DNA from: Sorex araneus
Taxonomy: Eukaryota; Chordata; Mammalia; Eulipotyphla; Soricidae
Assembly: GCF_027595985.1 (NCBI RefSeq)
Contig: NC_073302.1
Coordinates: forward strand, 169,104,593 to 169,168,592
Direction of reading: 5' to 3'
DNA length: 64,000 nt
Of the stretch, positions 35,691 through 46,240 are shown in pieces; the first letter of the stretch is position 1; every line of letters starts with the position of its first letter. A program made the translations under genes and the position numbers. The notes below the pieces were generated by a model that was given only the letters and a program-made list of their open reading frames with translations, did no database searches and had not been told where the DNA came from.

Positions 35691-36387
35691 GACACACGAA
35701 TCTTGAAACCAAGCAGCTCGCTGCAGAGATGCCTCTGGATTTTGCAATAGGCCACTTTCGAGGGGCCACTCTGGACAGCGGCAGGTGCTGTTCCTCCACC
35801 TGCCTAGGAATCCCAGTAGCCGCCATCTTCTAGAATCCAACAAAAAGTCCAGGTATGCAGGAGCAGAAGAAGCAAATGCCAGGCCTCATGGGACAGGGGA
35901 GGAGCTGGCCTTTCTCCTTCCCCATGCCCTGTTGGGACTCTGAGATCCCAAACTGCCCTCATCTACTTATTAAGCTCCAACAAGGCCACAATCCAGAGAC
36001 ATGTAAATGAATCCCAGAACTGAGCAACTTGCTGCAGAGATCTCTCCAGAACCTAATTATTGAAATTTTAAGCGGCTGTGCGACATTATCTGATATCCAT
36101 AACAAACAATACAAAACAAATTGTCTAGCATTGCCTTTTCAGCAGGTTTGAGTGGTGGTGGGACTGGTGTTGAAATATTGAATGTTATCATAGTAGAGAG
36201 TATTGTGTAACTTGTCTGCCACACAGTAGGGGAAGGGTTAGAATGGGATGGGAGGGATACGAGGAATTTTGGTGATGGGAAAATATGCATTGGTGAAGAG
36301 ATGGGTGATTGATCCTTGCATGACCAAAACTCAAATATGAAAGCTTTGTAACTGTATCTCAAGGTGAATCAATAGAAAGGCAGGGGG
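35691..36387 (+). mobile_element. Chimeric non-autonomous element B (non-L1 5' module + L1-like 3' end)
   Basis: The 697-bp unit is flanked by 15-bp repeats agaatgtata(g/a)ctgc at 35676-35690 and 36388-36402, with one mismatch. About 400 bp at the 5' side match no L1 segment here; they include a gctgcagagat motif twice (about 35709 and 36030). The 3' 300 bp resemble the L1 3' end: tgttgaaatattgaatgtta, a G-rich tract, gcattggtgaagagatgggt, tatgaaagctttgtaactg and a gtgaatcaata end, but without a long poly(A). The 5' end coincides with the left repeat. Confidence 0.7.
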
Positions 36388-36431
36388 AGAATGTATAACT
36401 GCTTATAAGATCCTCTAGATAACTTATAGAC

Positions 36432-37225
36432 TTGTATCACCTTTTGTCCTGCTGCTCATCAATTTGCTTGATCGGGCACCAGTAATGTCTCCATTCGTCC
36501 CTGTTCTTCCCAACGCTGCTGTGTTGGGGGCTTTTTTAAGGTCAAGGGAATGAGGCCCATTATTGTTACTGTTATTGGCATATCAAATATGCCACAAGTA
36601 GCTTGCAAGGCTCTGCCGTGTGGGCAGGATACTCTTGGTAGCTTGCCAGGCTCTCTGAGAGGGACAGAGGCATTTAGGGCAGCCTCTAATCGCTCTTACA
36701 GGTGCTCCCAGTCTACTGAATGCAAGCTTTTGGTCGACTGGCATGCTGTAACAATCTGCACACTGACAAACACACACCTGCCTGCATCTCTGTGTAGCAC
36801 CTGTTTGTTCACTCTTCCGTTCTCTTCCAGGAGCTTTGTTTTATAGTCTCTGGATTGTTTTATAGTCTCTGGATCTTGGCTGTTGATGAGAATACACGGT
36901 ACCGGAGTCAGTTTGTGAGTGTGACTGCCAAGTTACTGGAAAAAGGGGGATCTGGGTGGAGAAGGCTCATCAGTCCCAATCCGAGCAGGCTTGTAGATCT
37001 CAGCCACAAGTTCTGCATACCTGGGTTCCTCTGTTGGTTCCTTCATGCGTGAGGCTCATCTGAGCGTGTCGAGAGTGGCCTTGAGCATGGCTGTGGCTGG
37101 GTTCTGGAGGTTTTCAGCTGCTGGGGCTCTGCTCAGGACAAGGAGGGAAACTCAACCTGCCACCCTCTGAGGTGTCCCTGGTGAAGACAGCCTGGTGCGG
37201 GGGCACGAGGTTCTGAACCTCCATG
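36432..37225 (-). mobile_element. Composite element D (long-SINE 3' body + novel 5' module)
   Basis: The 794-bp block is bounded by perfect 10-bp repeats acttatagac at 36422-36431 and 37226-37235. Its 3' part (36432 to about 36665, antisense) is the body of the long SINE with an extra internal segment of about 50 bp (gtccctgttcttcccaacgc ... aaggtcaagggaatgaggcc). Where the SINE's tRNA head should follow, there are about 560 bp of different sequence. The distal part of this (37042-37215) is clearly related to 60070-60240. A tandem 19-bp duplication (ttttatagtctctggattg) occurs near 36839-36876. No ORF looks functional. Confidence 0.65.
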
Positions 37226-37259
37226 ACTTATAGACACTGAACATAGTGAACTTATTATC

Positions 37260-38050
37260 TCTAGTCATGCTTTATAAGGTTTTTAAATTAACCTTGTGAA
37301 TTCAATTTATCAATTTTTTTATTAGTTAACAATATTATGGAACCACAGGTGTACAGCTTACATGTCTAGATGTGTATTATAGTCTTTGTATGCACCACCA
37401 AAATCAGATCAATAATTCACAACCAAAAGGACACTTCTATCCATTCCTCACACCACTTCTTCTCTCTGGTACAGAATGTTCTCCAAATCAGCAAGCTAGT
37501 CTAATTGGGTTTTTGTATGCAATTTTGATCTGGCTATTTATATTCCACAAATGAGTGAAACCATTTGGTAGTAATTTTTCACTTCCTTGCCTATTTCACT
37601 TAGCATAATCAATTCAATTTCTAGTCATTTTGTCCAAATGGTACAATGTCATCTTTTTAATGGCACAGTCGTATTCTGTTATGTATACCATAACTTCCTC
37701 AAGTGGTCATCCAGTCATGTATATTTAGGTGGATCCTATGTTTTGGATTTTTGTGGATAATGCACTATGAATATAGGGTAAAAATATCTTTTCAAACTTA
37801 TTGTTTCATATATTCTGGGAAAAAATGCAGAGCTAAGGTATTGCTGGATCAGATGGCATTTCTGTTTTTTTTTTTTGAAATCTCCATATTGTTTGTTTTC
37901 CACAAGGGCTGTCCCACTTTATATTCCACTAATAGGGTACTGGAGTATTTTATTCTCTACATCCTAACCAATATCTATTGCTTCCAATCTTTCTGATATA
38001 ATCCATATTAACTGGTGAGGAATAATATTTCATTGTCATACTTTCTAAAT
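37260..38050 (-). mobile_element. Old L1M-type fragment
   Basis: Antisense of an ancient mammalian L1: tttcacttagcataatcaat, gtggataatgcactatgaat, gtattgctggatcagatggc, ctccatattgtttgttttcc and ccactaatagggtactggag appear in the expected L1 order. It is diverged and AT-drifted, far older than the other L1 copies. The 97-codon ORF in it is a by-product. Confidence 0.75.
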
Positions 38051-38119
38051 TTTTATAACAAGTCAATGTCATATGTTATGTCAAAAATAGTTATCTAGAG
38101 TTTCTTCTCCTTTAATCCC

Positions 38120-38810
38120 CATACTCAGATTCAAGATCTTATTGTTTTGCCTCTTTTAAAAGTGAATCATTATTTCAATTGCTCTGCCACTACATTAATT
38201 CTATCCTTATCTACCCTATCTCCCACCTAATATGATAAAACCCCTTAGATTTTTATCTTCCTCCACCCAAGTTTTATCCACCCAACCTAATCTATTAAAT
38301 ACAACAGAGTTATCATTCGAAACAAATCACATTATGTCACTACTTAAAAATCGTAAGTATCTCTCATACCAACAGGATGAAGGACAAACAAGTTTTTCAT
38401 AACATTCCAGCTGTTTCACCCCTTCATTCTAATCAAAATATCTTATTCTACAGCTCATAATGTTCTAATATTTAATTATAAAGCCTACAAAAGTTCTTGT
38501 ATGCCTCTACAATGGCACATGTTCTTACCAAATGGTAATTATCCCTCGACTCAACATAGAGACCCAATTCTCTTTGAAGTATCCCCAGTATTTTCAAAAA
38601 GAGTTCTTCCTTCTTTGTTCACTCATAAACTGCCATCACAATGTAATCTAATTATCACTTTATACTGATCACATTATAATTATTTGTTCCTGAAACTTTC
38701 TCCCCACCCTCTGAAAGCCAGCTCATTTTGTACAAGCCTTCTTGGCTTCTAGTGCAATGCTGGATATAGGCTAGCTGCTCAATGAATGTTTGATGAATGA
38801 ATGAGTGTAT
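38120..38810 (+). repeat. LINE-2 3' end (ancient)
   Basis: ttatgtcactacttaaaaat, ccagctgtttcacccc and the terminal gctgctcaatgaatgtttg, atgaatgaatga match the pattern of the L2 3' end, including its TGAA-rich terminus. Heavily diverged. Followed at 38811-38855 by TA/TG-rich low-complexity sequence. Confidence 0.65.
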
Positions 38811-39400
38811 GTGTGTATACATGCATGTATTTATTTACATATATACATATATATAATACATTCAAAATGAAAGTAAGTTTGATTATATTTTATTTAAAGT
38901 ATATTCATAATTTAATACATCTGTGAATTTCCAAGTAAATGTTACACATTCTGAAATAGTTATTAAAGAATTCACACTATGGACAGATGGTAAAGAATAA
39001 CTGAGAATCATGAAGGATACATATGTGCTCACACATTCTCCTTCATTCTCTCTGCCTCACTTATGCCTTCCTGGCCCCACCAAGCCTGTCACTTTTCATA
39101 TTTCTACTCTGCCAACTCCCATGATCAGAGAAGGCAAATTGAAAAGGGTGCCATTGGAGAGGGTAACGGGTACAGAAGGGCCATGTAGTCTCAAAGACCT
39201 GGAAAGTGTGCTATTCTATAGAATGAAAAATGCATGCTGTAAAAAGCATTTCTATTAATCAATGAGCAGCTAATGCCCATTCATCACATCAGACATATAT
39301 TGAGATAAATATTAAATTTTATAAGAAAAAAATTTCATATGACCTACCTAATCTGTGCCTATAATGACCCAGAAGTACATGATTGTTCTCTATGTAGTAC

Positions 39401-39593
39401 ATTTATTTTTCTTAATTTAATTTATTTTATTTTTGAGTCACACCCAGCGGTGCTCAGGAGTTACTCCTAGCTTATGCACTCAGGAATTACTCCTGGTGGT
39501 GTTCGGGAAACTATATGGGATGCTAGGAATCGAACCCGGGCCGGTTGCGTGCAAGGCAAATGCCCTACCCACTGTGCTATTGCCCCAACCCAA
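39401..39593 (-). mobile_element. SINE (short form)
   Basis: Antisense SINE from tttttgagtcacacccagc to attgccccaaccc. A perfect 10-bp target-site duplication, tatgtagtac, lies at 39391-39400 and 39594-39603. Box B complement aatcgaacccgggcc is intact. Confidence 0.93.
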
Positions 39594-39603
39594 TATGTAG
39601 TAC

Positions 39604-41231
39604 TATTAGAGTGTCAGTGTTTGTTTTTATTGTTTGTTTTTCTTTACCTGTGATATATTATTATTCTCAAAATAGTTGCTAATGATCAAAATATAAACAA
39701 AACCATATGCCTTGGTGATGTTTCAGTATTTCTCCCAATAATCTGAATTGAAAGGAAGCATTATATTTCCAAATCATTAAAATCATTATTAAACTATAAA
39801 TAATAAAAATATTCAAGTAACAATACTAATGTTATAGGAAATGAGGTTTGTAACTACATAAAATACACCATTAAAAATACAAAAAAAATACAAATTAGGG
39901 GATCTTTAAAAATGGGCTTTAAATCTATAATGCATGGCTTAAACAATATAAAATGCAAAGGTTATTTGGGAAGATGAAACTAAGCAAACATAATCAAGTT
40001 ATTAGATGCTTATAAAAATACTTCATCACCAATTCATTTGTTATTAGTGCACTATATCCTTAGTGGAAAAGCCCACACATTAAATAGATCAGAGAGAACA
40101 GTAAAATTTAGAATATGTTTATGAATATTTGAGCTAATATCTTGGAAAATATTTTAGAAAATAAAACATAAACATTATTCTTGCTAGTGCCATCAAATTT
40201 TCAGTTTATTTTTAATTACTCCTAGCAAAAATTAATGAGGACCTTCTCATTTTTCTCTATTTTTGAATAAAAACACTAACAAAAGAAAGGACAAAAATAA
40301 CGTGGCACAATGGTCTCCCAAATCTGATGTTGCATTGGAGAGACTAATGCATACTTGTAGGCCACCTGTGGATAGGCCCATAGATCAAGGTGGCATAACT
40401 ACTAAATAGTTCCACAAATGAGGCTATTGAAACAAATAATAAAAGCAATAAAACTAGATTTATTTCTGAGCAGAGAGAATTGAAAGAGAGAATGAAAAGC
40501 AGGAAAGAGATGTTGTGAAACTGAATTTCAGATAAACCTATTACGGATGAGGGGACTTGTTGGCATGTGATCTTTCCTGATACCCTGTGTCCTTAACTTC
40601 TATTACCATGAACACTCCAGTTCTTTAAAATAGTCACACTTTTTTTTCAAGATTAATACATAAAAGAATAAAATATTGCTTCTGGGCTAGGACCCTGTAT
40701 GTTAAGTTTCAGCCTGGAGCACATTTTTATAGCTGTGTTGTAAACCTTTGAAAATAGGTGTTTAGAATAGAAATGTTAAGAGACCCCTAACTGCAGTGGT
40801 ATGGATAGTATTGGCATCATTCATCTAGAAAAGGCATATAGTCAGCTACAGTATTAAAGTTTACACTTTAGATAAAGGACCCTGGAAGTTGTCAGGCTAT
40901 GTTATACCAAAGATTTAATTTGCCCTTTAGGAAAAAAAAAAGTTTTAGTGATGAGAAGTTAGAGAAAAGAGGAAGTGGGTTATGAAAAATAAGACAAAAA
41001 AAGAGTTGACAAGTCATTTGGATGTGATTCTTTTTGTAAGGTGCCATGTAAATTTCTTATAATTAATCAATTCTCCTAAAACTGAAGCAATGAATTATTT
41101 GAGTTATCCATTGTAGTGACTTTCATTTTTCTAAATCAATGCATTTTAAAAATCAAATTTGCTCTCCTTATTTAAAAAAGTTTGATCAAGGGCACACTGT
41201 GTTCCTATATCTATTGAAGAAAAAAAAATGA
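39604..41231. other. Unique AT-rich sequence, no gene recognised
   Basis: No repeat family or RNA gene is evident. There are A-rich runs but no extended ORF above 60 codons. Confidence 0.5.
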
Positions 41232-41408
41232 GAGAGGACAGGATCATAGCTCACTGGTAGAGCACTTGCTTTTTATGTGTGAGTCTATATGTTCTATTTC
41301 TGGAACAACATGGTGCCCCAAGGACCATGGAAACAACCCCAAATATTATGCATGGATTAGTCCAAAGCACAGTCAAGTATGACCCAAAACTCTAAACAAA
41401 CAAACAAT
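41232..41408 (+). mobile_element. Older SINE (short form)
   Basis: Diverged head (gacaggatcatagctcactg), acatggtgccccaaggacca middle and gtcaagtatgacccaaaac end, followed by an (AAAC)n tail. Confidence 0.75.
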
Positions 41409-41482
41409 CAAGATTTTACCTTCATATTCATGAAATAAAACAATGGAGAATTTAGAATCATCTAGGTAGTTATGTTTTTTCT

Positions 41483-41655
41483 TTCTTTTTGGGGGAGGAG
41501 GCAGGTGGGAAAACCCTTGTGCTCAGGGATTTCTCATGATTCTGCGCTCAGGGATCAATTCTGTCAGGGCCAGGGAACCAAAACTGGGGCAGTAAGGACC
41601 AATCCCAGTTGAACACATTCAAGGCTTTACCCTCTGTACTATCTCTGCAGCCCCT
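41483..41655 (-). mobile_element. Older SINE (short form)
   Basis: Antisense SINE, strongly diverged: gtgctcagggatttctcatg, ctgcgctcagggatcaattc, ttcaaggctttaccctctgt, actatctctgcagcccc. No clear duplication. Confidence 0.7.
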
Positions 41656-42234
41656 CTCTGTTTCCTATTTGGAGTGAATTTTCATTGTCTTTTACCATTT
41701 GGGATATATTTGCAATGTACTCCCTTACTTGCAGATGTCTTTCTTCTGATATTTATATCTTCAATCTACATTTCAGTGAAGGTACATATCTTCATTGACA
41801 TAATTATTTCAGGGCAGATAATAAAGCATTTCACAGTAAGATAAATCTATGAACAACCTCAGAGGATGGGCTCAGTAAACAGTAGGAAAGTAGTAATTTT
41901 TGTGTAACCAAAATTATCAAATCGGTATTCAAATATTTAAATGAACATATTATTGTTTTGATGGCCATTTCTTGACCTAAGGGAAAAATAAAGAGAAACA
42001 GAAGAAGCATTCATTTGGCTCTTGAGATTACTTCAGATAAAAAGATAATAGAGAAAGGAATCAACTTTCCACTCAAGAACCACAGCATAAGAGAAAGCTC
42101 TTAGCTTCAAGTAGTTACTGACATGCGTCCAAGAAAATAGTCCTGGTCAGCTACTGAATATATTCTGACATCTTAATTCTCAAAATAAAAAAACATTAAT
42201 GTTCAAATTCTTGTTTCAAAAAAAAGTTGAAATT

Positions 42235-42416
42235 CCTGAGGACTGAAAAGCAGTACAGAAAGTAAGGCAATGTTCTTGCATATAGCTGACCCAGGTTTAA
42301 TGTCCCCACACCACATATGGTCATGGAGCAACATCAGAGTGATCCCTAAGCACAGAGCCAGGAGTAAGCCCTGAGCAGTCAGGTGTGGCTCTCAATTTTA
42401 AAATTAAAAAATAAAT
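42235..42416 (+). mobile_element. SINE (short form)
   Basis: Head ggactgaaaagcagtacaga, middle caccacatatggtcatggag, end gccaggagtaagccctgag. The 9-bp repeats gttgaaatt at 42226-42234 and 42417-42425 fit a target-site duplication. Confidence 0.82.
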
Positions 42417-43165
42417 GTTGAAATTACAAATCATGTTATTTCTGATTTTCACACCATGATTTTACAGCATGTTCTCAATTTAAACTGAACATATATATAT
42501 AAGTCAACTACTTTGTATGCTAATATTTTAACTATACATTGAATGACAATTGGCAAATTTGTAAAACTTAAAACTTTATCAACTCGTTTATGCAAATATT
42601 AAGTAAATACAAGTGTCATATATAGACATAGATAGATACAATACAAAACCAAATTTTGTACTGTACAAATGCAAAACCAGTTTCCAAAACCAAGTTTTCT
42701 AACTACTTGAAAAAAATAAACATTAAAAGTATATTTAAAAAGAAACTTTAACTTCTTCTACCATTTAGGTCAGATTACAGAGTTAAAAGAATTTAAACTA
42801 ATTAAACTCACACTTTCAATTTTATTATGCTGTTGAGTTAATATGCATTCCAAATAAAGACTTAACTACAACTCAGACATCTAAACTTTCTGAAAGAATG
42901 TATAACATTTGTGTTCAATGTTCTTTTCTCAGTGTTAGTGCGTGATCCAATACTGTCTTCATTAACAGATATAGACACTGAACTGAAACTGGCTAGGTTA
43001 AAAAAAAATATCTCCCAGCTGTTCACCTCTAAAATACACTTGTCACTTTCAAAATTCCATATTTATCCTCCCCAGGTGTCTCAAATAGTTAAAACCAAAC
43101 ATTTTTTACAAACATCCCAATTCCTCGGTAATTTAATGCTGTGGGTTTTAAGGATGCAGAAGTAT

Positions 43166-43269
43166 GTGCCTGCTCTGGCAGCATATAAACTAAAACTGGA
43201 ACAATACAGAGATTAGCAAGACCCTTGCACAAGAATGATGCACAAATTCAAGAAGCACTCTGTATTTTT
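43166..43269 (+). pseudogene. U6 snRNA retropseudogene
   Basis: The segment follows U6 from the 5' end (gtgcctgctctggcagca against the U6 start) through gattagcaagacccttgcac and cacaaattcaagaagca to the terminal T-run. It is 104 nt against the usual 107. About 15-20 substitutions, many at former CpGs, and loss of 3 nt in the ACAGAGA region, which in real U6 pairs with the 5' splice site, make it non-functional. The 12-bp repeats atgcagaagtat at 43154-43165 and 43284-43295 flank the copy and a short A-rich tail, showing L1-mediated retroposition. No U6 promoter elements are apparent upstream. Confidence 0.93.
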
Positions 43270-43295
43270 AAAAAAGAATGCGAATGCAGAAGTAT

Positions 43296-45118
43296 GGCTA
43301 AGTGTATTGTTGGGTCACGTATCTATCCTATGGATCTATTTGTGGCTCTTAATATTTAATAATATTGCAGCAAGAATTCATTCCTAATCAGGAAGTGTGT
43401 CACTTGCCCTTGAGCACAGTTTATGGTGCCAGGCACATGCCATAGGTCATGTAAGACGGCCACCTTGTGACTGGCTGTTATAAACAAGGGCTCCGGGGTC
43501 AAACCTGTCTGTTCTTTGAAGAGGTTTGGAGGTTTCACCCTGAAAGCAACACCAGTCCTCAGTCTAGAAACTTAGTCCCCAAGGGGACCCTGGGCAAGCA
43601 TTTTCAAATAGCACTGAGTGAGAGAGAAGGCACAGCAAGTGTCAACTTACATAAGCCCATAAGAGAAGAGGTGAGAAAATAGTGTCCTTTTTGCAAGGAC
43701 AGAAATATAACTTTCTTAGAGAAAAAAAATGTGCAAAAATGAGGGCACACTCAAACATGTAAACTGGTAAAAGCTAAATAAAACCAATCTTGGTCTCATT
43801 GCAGATAGATGGAAAGTTTCAATTAAATAATCTACCTAAAGAAGAAATACAGGTAATCAGTCCCATAAAAGAAGGTTCAGTGAATAAATAAATTTATAAA
43901 GACTTAATACAACATCACTGATATTTATAGCAAAATACACACAAAGGAAAATGCATGATTCTATAACCCAACAGATTGTAAAATTTAAGTGGCCCACAAA
44001 AGCTAATCTTTCGGTGTCTGCCCCTGACCAGTTCTCTCTAGAATTGTCTAGGTCCTTCTCCTAGACTGATCCATCACTTCCATTTCACTGAACTAATAAA
44101 ATCATTGTCTCTATGACCTCTTCTATTACCTGTCATCTCATGCCTCATTCATGTTTATTCTTAAGTCTTTATATCCCTTTCCCAGGAATAACAAAAATGC
44201 TTTCTAGTTACATCAATTGCAAAGAAACTAGTTAAGATCATTTAAGTTCTCTCCAATTTTCTGTTCCATGGTCCTTAACATCTTACACTATAAGATATAT
44301 TTTAGCTCACGAAGCTCTTTTTCATCTTCTGATGACTTGTTTCATATTAAATTCTTGAGAACAGTATAAAGTACCATGTATGTATGTATATGTAATACAT
44401 ACACATAAGCATGCACATGTTTATAAAGTTAATAAAATTCTTTGATCTATTTAAGCTGGACTGCATTAATCACAATAGCATCTATACATAGCTTAAAGAT
44501 GGTGTGTGATTTATTATTTATATATGTGAATAGACTTTGGAACACATGTATTCAACCTCTTGAAAAACCCCTGCCTCAATATCATGACTGAAGAACAAAC
44601 AACCAACAATAGTAGAGAGCTGCTGCATTACTGGAAATCAATTTATATTTGTTTAGTCCAGGACCAAAAAAAAAAAAATCTGAACTAAATCATCGACTCT
44701 ATCCAATACAAATGCTTATCATGGTGCTTTTCCATAGTAACTCAGTATTGCCACTAGCAGAATCTACGTTTTATTCCTCCCATGGGTAATCTCTCTCTGC
44801 CATCTCAGCTGTTCTGACCACCTCTCAGATGCAGCAGTCACTCACCTTTGCACTATTTCTCTGACCCTTCTTTGTAAACAAAAAAAAAATTTTCCTTAAT
44901 ATGGGTGTCAATTCCTCCTTATCGATTAAGAGAGAAAATGAAAATGTCTTTAACTTAAAAGTTGCACCGCCTGATAGATGCTAAAGCTGAAAACAGACAT
45001 CACCAGGGGTTAGGTTTAAGGATATTTTCAGTAGAGTATGCCATGTGAGTCCACCATATAAGAAAGTCTGACATGTCCCTCAAAATTAGGCAGATTCCAA
45101 TACAAAAAAAAAAGGCAA
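43296..45118. other. Mostly unique sequence, no gene recognised
   Basis: A slightly GC-richer patch at about 43390-43680 contains short overlapping ORFs on both strands with no recognised domain. Around 44.80-44.87 kb a cctctcagatgcagcagtca ... tttctctgaccc patch may be a decayed antisense SINE head. The rest is featureless AT-rich sequence. Confidence 0.45.
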
Positions 45119-45275
45119 AAGACTGGGGAAATAGTCCATGGGTAGGAGGGTTGTCTTGTCCACAGCCAACCCAGTTTGATCCTCGGCACCACTTATGTCC
45201 GCTTAGACCTGTCAGGAGATTCCTTAAGCAGATCTGGATGTAGCACAAACCACATCCCAACCCCCCAAAATATAA
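45119..45275 (+). mobile_element. Older SINE (short form)
   Basis: Diverged head (gactggggaaatagtccatg), cagccaacccagtttgatcc box B region, gcaccacttatgtccg middle, and an A-rich end at about 45265-45290. Confidence 0.75.
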
Positions 45276-45895
45276 AATAAAATAGAACTGAAATTAAAAA
45301 AAGAATTGTAAATATATCTTAACCCTTCTCTAAGTAAGTACAATCTTGAACTTTTGCCCATTGTTGGAAAGTGTCAAGTACCCCACAACATTCTTTAGGA
45401 TCACAACTTGTGCACCCTAACTCAGATATTTCTGACTGATAGCTGTTTTCTGAAAATGTCTCTCAAATTCATGCTCCTAGGCCCTGATCAGATTTTTCTG
45501 AATAAACTCCAATCATTGTGATCCATTTAAGTACATTATTATTCTGTGTACTTCCTTTTCTTCCTTGTCTTAGGAAGAATTACACAATCAGAAATCCAAA
45601 ATTAATCTTAGCCTGAAGTCTTCTCTCCTAAAATGTCCCTAATTTTTCCTATTTTACCCTTGCACAGAGCCCCTTCTGTAAGGATTCGCCTCTGCTTGTG
45701 GTTCGGTGAGTGAGCTACTGGCTCACTGGCCCTTGGGGGCCAAGAGTGCACACCCCTCCAAATTCAGTGACTTCACCCGTAGTGAGAGTCTCTATCTCCT
45801 TGGTCAACTGTCCCTATCCCTCCATCCCCAGAGTCACTTTCCAAACATTTACTGCCAATTATTCTACTGCCTCTTTAGAAAAACAAAGCAAAGAA

Positions 45896-46028
45896 GGTCA
45901 GAGAGATAATAGAGCAGATAGGGCCACCAGGTTTATCTCTGACCCCCTAGCACATCAGGTGGGATTCCTGAGCACAGGCCAGGCCAGAAGGAAGCCCTGA
46001 GCTCCACCATTTATGGCCATCAAACAAA
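45896..46028 (+). mobile_element. SINE whose tail grades into a GGAA microsatellite
   Basis: Head gtcagagagataatagagc, middle gaccccctagcacatcagg, end gaaggaagccctgagctcc, then an A-rich tail (catcaaacaaagg, aaagaacagaaaagg) that runs directly into (GGAA)n at 46044. The SINE is diverged and partly deleted. Confidence 0.75.
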
Positions 46029-46043
46029 GGAAAGAACAGAAAA

Positions 46044-46240
46044 GGAAGGAAGGAAGGAAGGAAGGAAGGAAGGAAGGAAGGAAGGAAGGAAGGAAGGAAG
46101 GAAGGAAGGAAGGAAGGAAGGAAGGAAGGAAGGAAGGAAGGAAGGAAGGAAGGAAGGAAGGAAGGAAGGAAGGAAGGAAGGAAGGGAGGGAGGGAGGGAG
46201 GGAGGGAGGGAGGGAGGGAGGGAGGGAGGGAGGGAGGGAG
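46044..46240 (+). repeat. Compound (GGAA)35(GGGA)14 polypurine microsatellite
   Basis: Exactly 140 bp of GGAA units (46044-46183) switch to GGGA units (46184-46239) with no interruptions. The plus strand is all purine from 46038 to 46240, over 200 nt. The 76-codon KEGR-repeat ORF spanning it is an artefact. Confidence 0.97.

Noticed and set aside
43166..43269. Functional U6 snRNA gene
   Set aside because: Deletion in the ACAGAGA region, many substitutions, target-site duplications and no apparent U6 promoter elements.
46044..46240. Possible CRISPR-like or satellite array
   Set aside because: A tetranucleotide microsatellite without spacers; the genome is mammalian.
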